Assembly: GCF_900541275.1 (NCBI RefSeq)
Contig: NZ_UQJH01000016.1
Coordinates: 1-36,169, forward strand
Direction of reading: 5' to 3'
DNA: 36,169 nucleotides
From: an uncultured Porphyromonas sp.
GTDB taxonomy: Bacteria > Bacteroidota > Bacteroidia > Bacteroidales > Porphyromonadaceae
The notes beneath the pieces are model-generated. The model had not been told where the DNA came from and did not search any database. It worked only from the letters and a program-made list of their open reading frames with translations. Numbering within the stretch: the stretch's first letter is position 1; each line of letters begins with the position of its first letter. Shown here piece after piece: positions 15,125 to 25,200 of this stretch. The position numbers and the translations under genes are program-made.

Positions 15125-15700
15125 ATGTCTCACGACGATCAAGATCAGGTATACAAGTACTACGTCCTCCAGACCATCTCCGGCAAGGAGGAGGCTGTGA
15201 AGGACTATATCAACGGCATGCGTGATGTAGAGCCGTTCTTCGACAAGAATGTCGGAGAGATCTTGGTGCCCATGGAGACGACCATCACTAAGCGTCGTAC
15301 CGCATCAGGCAAGCGTGTAGAGCGGGTAAGACCGTACTACAGTGGCTTTGTCTTCGTGGAGGCGCGCCTGGCGGGCGAGACGACGCATAAGCTGCGTCGC
15401 GTCCCCGGAGTGCTGGGCTTCATCGGTGGTGACGTCCACCCGGAGCCGCTGTCTGACCTCGACGTGAAGCGTATCAAGGAGATCTCCGACCGTCTTGCAG
15501 AGGGTCCGGAGGATCTCGATATGAGCTTCTCGGTCGGCGATCGTGTGAAAGTCAATGAGGGCCCCTTCACAGGGTTCTTTGGTGACGTGACTGAGGTATC
15601 CCCGGATAGTAGGAAGCTGAAGATCTTGGTGAAGGTCTTCGGGAGAGACACTTCGATGGAGGTGGATTACACACAGGTAGAAAAGGAGAGTGAGTCATAG
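15125..15700 (+). CDS. nusG: Transcription termination/antitermination factor NusG
   Basis: This protein has about 191 residues. It binds RNA polymerase and links it to Rho or to the ribosome. The NGN domain starts KYYVLQTISGKEE and holds the RPYYSGFVFVEA core. The C-terminal KOW domain is at about 135-190 (GDRVKVNEGPFTGFFGDVTEV). The ATG at 15125 (MSHDDQDQ) gives the normal start about 10 residues before the NGN strand. A longer GTG-initiated frame from 15083 would run through the upstream hairpin and is unlikely. Confidence 0.95.
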   Translation: MSHDDQDQVYKYYVLQTISGKEEAVKDYINGMRDVEPFFDKNVGEILVPMETTITKRRTASGKRVERVRPYYSGFVFVEARLAGETTHKLRRVPGVLGFIGGDVHPEPLSDLDVKRIKEISDRLAEGPEDLDMSFSVGDRVKVNEGPFTGFFGDVTEVSPDSRKLKILVKVFGRDTSMEVDYTQVEKESES

Positions 15701-15917
15701 CCGTCTCATCTGTGAGAGGTGAGCCCGGGCAGTCGTCCCGGCGTGAGCTGATCACAGGTATCCCGGCATCATAGGTCCCAGGAGTCACCCCTCCCCTCCT
15801 CGCGAGAGGAATGGTCTGAGGAAGGAGCTCCACACGTGGGTCTGATGTCATCAAGGGTGGCGGTTCCTCGAGTGTACTTTTCGCCAAATTATTGTTTGAC
15901 AATAAACTGAATGAATC
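15701..15917 (+). promoter_or_regulatory. Leader of rplK-rplA
   Basis: The 217 noncoding bases contain short stems (CCGGG-cagtcgt-CCCGG near 15745, and a CCTC/GAGG stem near 15798-15813). A TATTGTTTG sequence near 15889-15898 approximates the TAnnTTTG -7 element with one extra base, without a clear -33. L1-binding autoregulation is known for this operon in other bacteria, but I could not point to its target here. Confidence 0.3.
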
Positions 15918-16364
15918 ATGGCAAAAGAAATTGCCGGTCAGTTGAAACTTCAGATCCGCGGTGGAGCAGCTAATCCTGCCCCTCCGGTTGGTCCTGCACT
16001 TGGTGCAAAGGGGATCAACATCATGGATTTCTGCAAGAGATTCAATGCTGAGACACAGGACAAGGGCGGACAGCTCCTTCCTGTCGTCATCACGTACTAT
16101 GCGGACAAGTCCTTTGACTTTGTCATCAAGACGCCGCCCGCTGCCGCTCAGCTCATCGAGGCCTCTAAGGTCAAGAAGGGTAGCGCACAGCCCAATCGTA
16201 GCAAGGTGGCTAGCGTCACTTGGGACCAGGTGAAGGAGATCGCTCAGAATAAGATGAGCGACCTCAACTGCTTCACCGTGAAGAGCGCCATGCGCCTGGT
16301 TGCCGGTACGGCACGGAGCATGGGGATTACCATTAAGGGAGACTTCCCCGAGGATGTCGAGTAA
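15918..16364 (+). CDS. rplK: 50S ribosomal protein L11
   Basis: This 148-residue ribosomal stalk-base protein binds the GTPase-associated centre of 23S rRNA. The N-terminal domain has the proline-rich NPAPPVGPALG motif (about 20-31) and FNAET. The C-terminal rRNA-binding domain has IKTPPAAAQLIEA, KVASVTWDQV and a final RSMGI. The length is as expected. It is separated from rplA by 22 bases and is probably co-transcribed. Confidence 0.97.
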   Translation: MAKEIAGQLKLQIRGGAANPAPPVGPALGAKGINIMDFCKRFNAETQDKGGQLLPVVITYYADKSFDFVIKTPPAAAQLIEASKVKKGSAQPNRSKVASVTWDQVKEIAQNKMSDLNCFTVKSAMRLVAGTARSMGITIKGDFPEDVE

Positions 16365-16386
16365 TATCAGAAGGTAGAATACGATT

Positions 16387-17085
16387 ATGAGTAGAATATC
16401 TAAGAATCGCAAGATCGCTCTGACTAAGGTCGACAGCACGAAGGAGTACTCTCTCAAGGAGGCTTCACAGCTCGTCAAGGAGATCACCACGACGAAGTTT
16501 GATGCCTCCGTAGATATGGATGTACGCCTTGGCGTCGATCCTCGTAAGTCCACCCAGATGGTACGTGGTACCGTCACCCTGCCTCACGGCACGGGTAAGA
16601 CGGTGCGTGTCCTCGTCCTCTGCTCTGCCGATAAGGAGCAGGAGGCTAAGGATGCCGGTGCCGACTATGTGGGCCTCGACGAGTATATCGAGAAGATCAA
16701 AGGCGGATGGACTGAGATCGATGTGATCATCACTATGCCCGCCATTATGGGTAAGATCGGTGCCCTCGGCCGTGTACTCGGTCCGAGAGGTCTGATGCCT
16801 AACCCCAAGAGCGGTACGGTGACCAACAACGTCGGTGATGCTGTCCGTCAGGTCAAGGCCGGTAAGATCGACTTCCGTGTCGATAAGGCCGGTATCGTCC
16901 ACACCTCCATCGGTAAGGTCTCTTTCACCCCCGAGCAGATCGCTGATAACGCACGTGAATTCCTTCGCACACTGGAGCGCCTGAAGCCCACGTCTGCCAA
17001 GGGTACGTACATGAAGAGCGTCTATCTTTCCAGTACCATGAGTCCGGGTATCAAGATCGACACCCGAGCATTGACTGAGGCGTAA
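16387..17085 (+). CDS. rplA: 50S ribosomal protein L1
   Basis: This 232-residue L1 stalk protein, in many bacteria also a repressor of the rplKA message, has typical blocks KFDASVDMDVRLGVDPRKS, ADYVGLDEYIEKIKGGW, LGRVLGPRGLMPNPKSGTV and FRVDKAGIVHTSIGK, ending STMSPGIKID. The length is normal. It lies 22 bases after rplK and 52 before rplJ. Confidence 0.97.
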   Translation: MSRISKNRKIALTKVDSTKEYSLKEASQLVKEITTTKFDASVDMDVRLGVDPRKSTQMVRGTVTLPHGTGKTVRVLVLCSADKEQEAKDAGADYVGLDEYIEKIKGGWTEIDVIITMPAIMGKIGALGRVLGPRGLMPNPKSGTVTNNVGDAVRQVKAGKIDFRVDKAGIVHTSIGKVSFTPEQIADNAREFLRTLERLKPTSAKGTYMKSVYLSSTMSPGIKIDTRALTEA

Positions 17086-17137
17086 CGTATGTCTCCCTCG
17101 GAGATATATCCATCCCTCTTTTGTCCTATAGATAAGT

Positions 17138-17686
17138 ATGAAGAAAGAAGATAAAGCGAAAGTCATCGAGCAGCTCAAGGAGCTCCTCGAGGCTTATCCC
17201 CACGCATATTTGGTCGACGCCATGGCTCTCGACGCTGAGCAGACCACTGCCCTCCGTCGCCAGTGCTTCCAGCATGGTGTCAAGATGATGGTCGTGAAGA
17301 ATACGCTCCTACACCGCGCCTTCGTTGACATCAACGAGGAGCAGTATGAGCCCTTCCATCCCTATCTCAAGGGCACCAGCGCGCTGATGCTCTCTGAGAC
17401 CGCCAATGCCCCTGCCCGTGTGCTCAAGGACTTCCACAAGGAGCTCAAGAGTGCCGGTACCGATATTGAGAGGCCGAGTCTGAAGGCTGCCTACGTCTAT
17501 GATACCTTCTACCTGGGTGCTGCCGAGCTCGATACTCTGGCTGCCCTCAAGAGCAAGGATGAGCTCCTCGGAGATATCATCTCCATGCTCGAGTCTCCGA
17601 TCATGGACGTCATCTCTCAGGCCAGCTCTGCAGGCAACACCATCCACGGTGTCCTGGAGACTCTCGAGAAGCGAGCCGAGGCGTAA
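17138..17686 (+). CDS. rplJ: 50S ribosomal protein L10
   Basis: This 182-residue protein anchors the L7/L12 dimers to the ribosome. The N-terminal half has ALRRQCFQHGVKMMVVKNTLLHRA and LKGTSALMLSE. The C-terminal helix (about 155-180) that binds L12 dimers is present (SAGNTIHGVLETLEKRAEA). It is followed by a 185-base gap before rplL, longer than usual for this pair. Confidence 0.96.
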   Translation: MKKEDKAKVIEQLKELLEAYPHAYLVDAMALDAEQTTALRRQCFQHGVKMMVVKNTLLHRAFVDINEEQYEPFHPYLKGTSALMLSETANAPARVLKDFHKELKSAGTDIERPSLKAAYVYDTFYLGAAELDTLAALKSKDELLGDIISMLESPIMDVISQASSAGNTIHGVLETLEKRAEA

Positions 17687-17871
17687 GGCGTCCGGGTCTG
17701 TCTCTCCCTCCCCGGAGGCTGAGACTCTCCCCATCGGTGACCATCTATGCCGGGACCTGATCTGCCCTCCCCCTTACTGCGGGATGTGCCCGGAATACCA
17801 GACTAAGCGGCAGGTCAATGTAAGACAATCCATTAATACGTTTACAACTTTTTTATATATATAATAACGAT

Positions 17872-18249
17872 ATGGCTGACGTAAAAGCAATCGCTGAGGA
17901 GCTGGTCAATCTGACCGTCAAGGAGGTAACTGAGCTGAAGACTATCCTGAAGGATGAGTACGGCATCGAGCCTGCTGCTGCCGCTGTAGCAGTAGCTGGT
18001 CCCGCTACAGCAGCAGCCGGTGAGGCAGCTGCCGAGAAGTCTTCTTTTGACGTAAACCTGAAGGACGCTGGTGCATCTAAGCTCCAGGTCATCAAGGCTG
18101 TCAAGACCGCTCTCGGACTTGGTCTCAAGGAGGCTAAGGAGCTTGTCGACGGTGCTCCCTCTATTGTCCAGAAGGATATGGATAAGGCTAGCGCTGAGGC
18201 TCTTAAGAAGACCCTTGAGGAGGCCGGAGCTACTGTTGAGCTTCAGTAA
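17872..18249 (+). CDS. rplL: 50S ribosomal protein L7/L12
   Basis: This 125-residue stalk protein has an N-terminal dimerisation domain (VKAIAEELVNLTVKEVTELK), an Ala-rich hinge (about 37-58) and the C-terminal factor-binding domain with GLGLKEAKELVDGAP and the final EEAGATVELQ. Length and order are canonical. The AT-rich stretch 17820-17871 just upstream could hold an internal promoter (TACGTTTA resembles TAnnTTTG). Confidence 0.97.
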   Translation: MADVKAIAEELVNLTVKEVTELKTILKDEYGIEPAAAAVAVAGPATAAAGEAAAEKSSFDVNLKDAGASKLQVIKAVKTALGLGLKEAKELVDGAPSIVQKDMDKASAEALKKTLEEAGATVELQ

Positions 18250-18292
18250 TCCTCACTTACTACCCCTGACTCTCTCGTAGAGTAGGGTGAAG

Positions 18293-18334
18293 GGTTAAGG
18301 ACCGGCCATTACCGGCAGGTTCTTAACCTTTTCG
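18293..18334 (+). terminator. Attenuator-like hairpin between rplL and rpoB
   Basis: GGTTAAG-g-ACC (18293-18303) pairs with GGT-t-CTTAACC (18318-18328), giving about 11 bp with one G-U, followed by TTTTCGTGTCTTTT. This is a weak intrinsic terminator, comparable in place to the rplL-rpoB attenuator of E. coli, which lowers rpoBC relative to ribosomal protein expression. Confidence 0.6.
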
Positions 18335-18367
18335 TGTCTTTTACTACTCCTTGAATTAAAGAATTTT

Positions 18368-21300
18368 ATGTCCTCACAATATAAGCCTGAGAGAGTCAGC
18401 TTTGCCTCTTCCAAGCATCCATTACCCTTCCCGGACTTTCTCGACATTCAGCTCAAGTCGTACAAGGACTTCATGCAGCTGGATATGCCTGCCGGTAAGC
18501 GGAAGAGCCAGGGACTGTACCAAGCATTCCTGGAAAACTTTCCAATCACCGACACGAGAAATAACTTCGTCCTCGAGTTTTTGGATTACTTCGTGGATCC
18601 TCCCAGGTACACCATTGAGGAGTGTCTGAGCAGGGGGCTCTCTTATACTGTCCCTCTCAAGGCGAAGCTCAAGCTGTATAGTACAGACCCTGAGCATGAG
18701 GACTTTGATACTTCTATTCAGGACGTCTACCTGGGGCAGATCCCCTATATGACGCCTGCAGGTAGCTTTATTATCAACGGCGCTGAGAGAGTGGTGGTGT
18801 CGCAGATGCACCGCTCCCCGGGAGTTTTCTTCTCGGTGAGCGTGCATAACAACGGCACCAAGCTCTTCAACGCCCGTATCATTCCCTTTAAGGGATCTTG
18901 GATCGAGTTTGCGACAGACATCAATAACGTCATGTACGCCTACATCGATCGCAAGAAGAAGCTGCCCGTGACCACTCTGCTGAGAGCCATCGGCTACGAG
19001 ACTGATAAGGATATCCTGAGTCTCTTCGGCATCGCCGAGGAGGTGAAGGTGACCAAGACCAACCTGAAGAAAAATATCGGTCGTAAGGTAGCCGCACGTA
19101 TCCTCGATACGTGGGTAGAGGACCTCGTGGATGAGGAAACGGGTGAAGTAGTCTCCATGGAGCGCTACAATGTAGTGGTCGATCGAGATGAAGAGCTTAC
19201 GGAGGAGAATATCCAGGCGATCCTTGACCTCAAGAATGCGCCCAAGACGATGCTCCTCGAGAGAGAGTCTGAGTCCGGACTCGACTATAGTGTCATCACC
19301 AATACGCTGCAGAAGGACCCCTCCAACTCTCAGAAGGAGGCGGTCTACCATATCTACCGCCAGCTCCGCAGCCAGGACCCTATGGACGAGCAGTCCGCTC
19401 AGGAGGTCATCAATAACCTCTTCTTCTCTGACAAGCGGTACGACCTCGGCGATGTCGGTCGATACCGTATCAATCACAAGCTGGACATCGATATCCCTGA
19501 GGATACGAAGATCCTCACCAATGAGGATATCGTCGCCATCATCGACTATCTTGTGAAGCTGAAGAATGGTCGTGCCAACATCGATGATATCGACCACCTG
19601 AGCAACCGCCGCGTCCGCACCGTCGGCGAGCAGCTCTATCAGCAGTTTGGCGTCGGCCTCGCTCGCATAGCCCGTACGGTCCGCGAGCGTATGAATGTGC
19701 GGGACAATGAGGTCTTCACCCCTGTCGATCTGATCAATTCGAAGACGATCAGCAGCGTGGTCAATTCCTTCTTTGGGACCAACCCGCTGTGCCAGTTTAT
19801 GGACCAGACCAACCCTCTGGCAGAGATCACCCACAAGCGCCGTCTCTCGGCTCTTGGTCCGGGCGGTATCAGTCGTGACCGCGCAGGATTTGAGGTGCGA
19901 GATGTCCACTACACCCACTATGGCCGCCTCTGCCCGATCGAGACCCCTGAGGGTCCCAATATCGGTCTGATCTCCTCTCTCTGTGTCTACTCCAAGGTGA
20001 GCGACATGGGCTTCCTCGCCACGCCGTACTTCAAGGTCGATGGTGGCAAGGTAGACTTCAGCAAGGGCGGTGTCCAGTACTACACCGCCGAGGCGGAGGA
20101 GGATATGACGGTGGCGCAATTCACCCCCAATATCGGTGACGACGGGACGCTCCTCGACGGCCAGATCAAGAGCCGTCACGGATCAGACTTCCCTGTCGTG
20201 GATGCCGAGGACGTAGACCTCATCGACGTAGCGCCGATGCAGATCTGCTCCATCGCTGCCGCACTGATCCCCTTCCTCGACCACGATGATGCGCACCGTG
20301 CCCTCATGGGTAGTAACATGATGCGCCAGGCTGTGCCGCTTCTCCACGGAGAGTCGCCTATCGTCGGCACCGGTCTCGAGGGACCGATGGTGCGTGATGG
20401 TCGCTCTCAGGTGATGGCTGAGCGGGATGGCGTGGTCGAGTATGTCGATGCCAATACGATCCGCATCCGCTACGACTACACCGAGGACGAGCAGTTTGTC
20501 CGCTTCGCTGACGAGGTGACCGAGTACCACCTCTCCAAGTGGCGCAGGACTAACCAAAGTACCACCGTCGATCAGCGCCCGATCGTCATGGAGGGCGATC
20601 GCGTCACTGCCGGACAGATCCTCACCGAGGGCTTCGCCACTGAGCGTGGTGAGCTCGCCCTGGGACGTAATATCCTCGCCGCTTACATGCCGTGGAAGGG
20701 GTACAACTACGAGGATGCTATCGTCATCAATGAGCGCCTTGTCCGCGAGGACTTCTTCACCTCCGTCCACGTCGACGAGTACAATCTCGAGGTCCGCGAC
20801 ACCAAGCGCGGTATGGAGGAGCTGACTAACGACATCCCCAATGTCAGTGAGGATGCCACCCGCGAGCTGGATGCCAATGGTATCATCCGCGTCGGTGCCC
20901 ACGTCCACCCGGGAGACATCATGATCGGTAAGATCACCCCTAAGGGCGAGAGCGACCCCACCCCGGAGGAGAAGCTTCTCTTTGCCATCTTCGGAGAGAA
21001 GGCAGGCGACGTGAAGGACGCTTCGCTCAAGGCGGATCCCTCACTCAGTGGTGTCGTGATCGATACCCACCTCTACTCACGTGCCGTCAAGACCGGCAAC
21101 AGCCGCAAGACGATCCGTGACCTCAAGCAGCAGCTCGACGAGGAGCAGGAGAAGGAGCAGGACCAGCTCATGAAGCTCTTCCTTACCAAGCTCGGCAAGC
21201 TGACCAATCGCAAGGTCAGCCAGGGGATCAAGGACTACGTCGGCACCACTGTGGTCGCCAAGGGAGTCAAGATCACCGGCCCCGTGCTCAAGCAGATCAT

Positions 21301-22186
21301 CTACGAGGAGGTGGTGCCCGAGGGCTGGACCTCTGACGAGCATGACAATCAGCTGATCGCTGACCTGATCATCAATTACCTCCACGAGTCCAAGGTGATC
21401 GAGAGCCGCTACTACCGTAAGCAATTTGACGCCACCATCGGTGACGAGCTCCCCAATGGCGTGATCCAGAATGCCAAGGTGCTTATCGCCAAGAAGCGTA
21501 AGATCCAGGTGGGCGATAAGATGGCAGGACGTCACGGCAATAAGGGTATTGTCTCCAAGATCGTCCGCACGGAGGATATGCCATTCCTCGAGGATGGTAC
21601 GCCGGTCGACATCTGTCTCAATCCTATGGGTGTGCCCTCGCGTATGAACCTTGGGCAGATCTTTGAGGCGGTCCTCGGATGGGCAGGTTATAAGCTGGGC
21701 GTAAAGTTCTCCAGCCCCATCTTCGATGGCGCCTCACTTGACGACCTCAACGAGTGGACCGACAAGGCGGGTCTCCCCCGCTACGGCGTCTCCTACCTCT
21801 ACGATGGAGAGACGGGTGAGCGCTTCGACCAGCCCGCCACCGTCGGCGTCACCTACTTCCTCAAGCTTGACCACATGGTCGAGGACAAGATGCACGCCCG
21901 CTCCATCGGTCCCTACTCGCTCATCACGCAGCAGCCACTCGGTGGTAAGGCACAGTTTGGTGGTCAGCGCTTCGGAGAGATGGAGGTATGGGCCCTCGAG
22001 GCCTACGGTGCCGCCTACACCCTGCGCGAGATGCTCACCGTCAAGTCAGACGATGTGGTAGGTCGCTCCAAGACCTACGAGGCGATCGTCAAGGGCTCCG
22101 CCTTCCCGGAGCCGGGCATCCCTGAGTCACTCAACGTCCTTGTCCACGAGCTTCGTGGTCTCGGGCTGGGCTTCAATCTCGAGTGA
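18368..22186 (+). CDS. rpoB: RNA polymerase beta subunit
   Basis: The 1272-residue beta subunit is full length. The rifampicin pocket is recognisable as CQFMDQTNPLAEITHKRR followed by LSALGPGG. The positions equal to E. coli D516, H526 and S531 are D479, H489 and S494, all wild-type, so no rifampicin-resistance change is seen at those sites. Also present are RVCPIETPEGPN-like RLCPIETPEGPN, the KMAGRHGNKG active-site loop with the conserved lysines, and the C-terminal FGGQRFGEMEVWALEAYGA. The gene follows a leaky hairpin and is 48 bases before rpoC. Confidence 0.98.
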   Translation: MSSQYKPERVSFASSKHPLPFPDFLDIQLKSYKDFMQLDMPAGKRKSQGLYQAFLENFPITDTRNNFVLEFLDYFVDPPRYTIEECLSRGLSYTVPLKAKLKLYSTDPEHEDFDTSIQDVYLGQIPYMTPAGSFIINGAERVVVSQMHRSPGVFFSVSVHNNGTKLFNARIIPFKGSWIEFATDINNVMYAYIDRKKKLPVTTLLRAIGYETDKDILSLFGIAEEVKVTKTNLKKNIGRKVAARILDTWVEDLVDEETGEVVSMERYNVVVDRDEELTEENIQAILDLKNAPKTMLLERESESGLDYSVITNTLQKDPSNSQKEAVYHIYRQLRSQDPMDEQSAQEVINNLFFSDKRYDLGDVGRYRINHKLDIDIPEDTKILTNEDIVAIIDYLVKLKNGRANIDDIDHLSNRRVRTVGEQLYQQFGVGLARIARTVRERMNVRDNEVFTPVDLINSKTISSVVNSFFGTNPLCQFMDQTNPLAEITHKRRLSALGPGGISRDRAGFEVRDVHYTHYGRLCPIETPEGPNIGLISSLCVYSKVSDMGFLATPYFKVDGGKVDFSKGGVQYYTAEAEEDMTVAQFTPNIGDDGTLLDGQIKSRHGSDFPVVDAEDVDLIDVAPMQICSIAAALIPFLDHDDAHRALMGSNMMRQAVPLLHGESPIVGTGLEGPMVRDGRSQVMAERDGVVEYVDANTIRIRYDYTEDEQFVRFADEVTEYHLSKWRRTNQSTTVDQRPIVMEGDRVTAGQILTEGFATERGELALGRNILAAYMPWKGYNYEDAIVINERLVREDFFTSVHVDEYNLEVRDTKRGMEELTNDIPNVSEDATRELDANGIIRVGAHVHPGDIMIGKITPKGESDPTPEEKLLFAIFGEKAGDVKDASLKADPSLSGVVIDTHLYSRAVKTGNSRKTIRDLKQQLDEEQEKEQDQLMKLFLTKLGKLTNRKVSQGIKDYVGTTVVAKGVKITGPVLKQIIYEEVVPEGWTSDEHDNQLIADLIINYLHESKVIESRYYRKQFDATIGDELPNGVIQNAKVLIAKKRKIQVGDKMAGRHGNKGIVSKIVRTEDMPFLEDGTPVDICLNPMGVPSRMNLGQIFEAVLGWAGYKLGVKFSSPIFDGASLDDLNEWTDKAGLPRYGVSYLYDGETGERFDQPATVGVTYFLKLDHMVEDKMHARSIGPYSLITQQPLGGKAQFGGQRFGEMEVWALEAYGAAYTLREMLTVKSDDVVGRSKTYEAIVKGSAFPEPGIPESLNVLVHELRGLGLGFNLE

Positions 22187-22234
22187 TCGATCGGTGATTT
22201 TTTGAGACGCATAAAGTAGAGAAAATCATAGCTT

Positions 22235-25200
22235 ATGGCTTTCAAGATAACAAACAAGATCAACCCCAACTTCTCCCGCATCCGCATCGGGATCGCCTCT
22301 CCGGAGGAGATCCTCGAGAATTCGCACGGTGAAGTAACCAAGCCGGAGACGATCAACTATCGTACCTACAAGCCGGAGCGCGACGGACTATTCTGTGAGC
22401 GTATCTTCGGTCCGGTCAAGGACTACGAGTGCCACTGTGGTAAGTATAAAGGGATCCGTTACCGCGGGGTCGTCTGCGACCGCTGCCAAGTGGAGGTGAC
22501 GGAGAAGAAGGTGCGTCGTGAGCGCATGGGGCACATCAAGCTCGAGGTGCCGATCGTACACGTCTGGTTCTTCCGCTCTGTACCCAATAAGATCGCCTAT
22601 CTCCTCGGCATCCCCTCCAAGAAGCTCGAGAAGATCGTCTACTACGAGTCTTACGTGGTGATCAATAAGGGTGTAGCCGAGGACGTCGAGGATCTCGACT
22701 TCCTCACCGAGGAGGAGTACCTCGACATCATCGATCGTCTCCCCGAGGACAATCAGGACCTCCCCGACAGCGATCCGGATAAGTTTATCGCCGGCATCGG
22801 AGGTGAGGCCATCCTCAAGCTCCTCGAGCGGGTCGACCTTGACAAGCTCTCCTACCAGCTCCGTGCCGGTGCCTCCAAGGAGACCTCCCAGCAGCGCAAG
22901 AAGGAGTCCCTCAAGCGCCTCCAGGTGGTCGAGAGCTTCCGTGCCTCCAATGGCTACTCCCGCCCCGAGTGGATGGTGATGAAGGTGATCCCCGTGATCC
23001 CCCCGGAGCTCCGTCCTCTCGTGCCGCTCGATGGTGGTCGCTTCGCTACTTCAGACCTCAATGAGCTCTACCGCCGGGTCATCATCCGCAACAACCGTCT
23101 CCGCCGACTCATCGAGACGAGGGCGCCTGAGGTGATCCTCCGCAATGAGGAGCGTATGCTCCAGGAGTCGGTGGACTCTCTCTTCGACAACAGCCGTCGC
23201 TCCGCTGCCGTCAAGAGTCGCAGCAATCGTCCCCTCAAGTCGCTTACCGACTCCATCAAGGGTAAGCAGGGACGCTTCCGCCAAAACCTCCTCGGTAAGC
23301 GCGTCGACTACTCCGCCCGCTCCGTCATCGTCGTCGGTCCTGAGCTGAAGATGTACGAGTGCGGTCTGCCGAAGAATATGGCTGCCGAGCTCTACAAGCC
23401 CTTCATCATCCGTCGCCTCATCGATCGCGGCATCGTCAAGACCGTCAAGAGTGCCAAGCGCATCGTTGATCGTCGCGAGCCGGTCGTCTTTGACATCCTC
23501 GAGAATATCATCAAGGGACACCCCATCCTCCTCAACCGTGCCCCTACGCTCCACCGACTCGGTATCCAGGCCTACCAGCCCAAGCTCATCGAGGGTAAGG
23601 CAATCCAGCTCCACCCGCTCTCCTGTACGCCCTTCAATGCGGACTTCGATGGAGACCAGATGGCGGTCCACCTCCCCCTCTCCAATGAGGCGATCCTCGA
23701 GGCACAGTTCCTCATGTTTGCCTCACAGAACATCCTCAACCCCGCCAACGGTGCACCGATCACTGTACCTACGCAGGATATGGTCCTCGGTCTCTACTAC
23801 ATCACTAAGACCCGCACTGGGGCCAAGGGTGAGGGTAAGGTATTCAGTGACTTTGAGGAGGTGCAGGTCGCTTATGATCAGGGCTGTCTCGACATGCACG
23901 CCATCATCAAGGCGCGCGTCGATGACCTTGACGATCAGCGTCAGCCGATCACCCACGTCATCGAGACCTCCTACGGGCGTATGCTCTTCAATCAGATGAT
24001 GCCCAAGGGCGAGCTCCCCTTCTACAACGGCGTAGTGGGGAAGAAAAACCTCCGTCTCATCATCGGTGAGGTGATCAAATACTGCGGTATCGCAGAGAGC
24101 TCCGCTTTCCTCGATCGCATCAAGAACCTCGGCTACTACATGTCCTACAAGGCGGGACTCTCCTTCAACCTCTCCGACGTCATCGTACCTAAGGAGAAGG
24201 AGGAGATCATCGCCGACGGCTTCAGCCAGGTTGATGAGATCATGGACAACTTCAATTTCGGTATCATCACCGACAACGAGCGGTACAATCAGATCATCGA
24301 CGTCTGGACCAACGTCAATAATAAGATCTCCCAGGTGCTCATGCAGCAGCTCAAGGAGGACGAGGACGGCTTCAACTCCATCTACATGATGATGGACTCC
24401 GGAGCGCGTGGATCGGCCAACCAGATCCAGCAGCTCTCCGGTATCCGTGGTCTGATGGCCAAGCCGGTCCGCAGTGGTGAGGGCGCCCAGACGATGGAGA
24501 ATCCTATCCTGACTAACTTCAAGGAGGGCCTCTCCGTGCTCGACTACTTCATCTCCACCCACGGTGCCCGTAAGGGACTCTCCGATACGGCACTCAAGAC
24601 TGCCGACGCCGGATACCTTACCCGCCGTCTCGTCGACGTCTCCTCCGACGTCATCATCACGGAGGAGGATTGCGGTACCCTCCGAGGTATCGTCCGTCGT
24701 GAGATCAAGGAGGGAAAGAATGTCGTCGCCTCTCTCTACGAGCGCATCCTCGGTCGCTGCTCTGTCCACGACATCATCCACCCGATCACGGGTGAGCTGA
24801 TCGTCCGTGCCAATGAGGAGATCGACGAGACTGCTGCCACCAAGATCCAGGAGTCCCCCATCACCGAAGTGGAGATCCGCTCCGTCCTCACCTGCGAGAG
24901 CAAGGAGGGTGTCTGCGCCAAGTGCTACGGCCGTGATCTGGCACACAACCGCCCCGTACAGATGGGCGAGGTAGTCGGTGTCGTAGCGGCTCAGGCAATC
25001 GGTGAGCCTGGTACACAGCTGACCCTCCGTACCTTCCACGCCGGTGGTGTCGCCTCCTCCGATACGGTGGAGCGCTACATCAAGGCTCAGTACGATGGTA
25101 TCCTTGAGATCGACGAGCTCCGCACCGTGGACTCAAAGGGCGAGGACGGCAAGAGTTACAAGGTGGTCATCGGCCGACAGGCAGAGATGCGCATCGTCGA

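Noticed and set aside
19787..19850. Rifampicin resistance mutation in rpoB
   Set aside because: Residues equal to E. coli D516, H526 and S531 are wild-type. The S512-to-Cys difference is probably natural variation.
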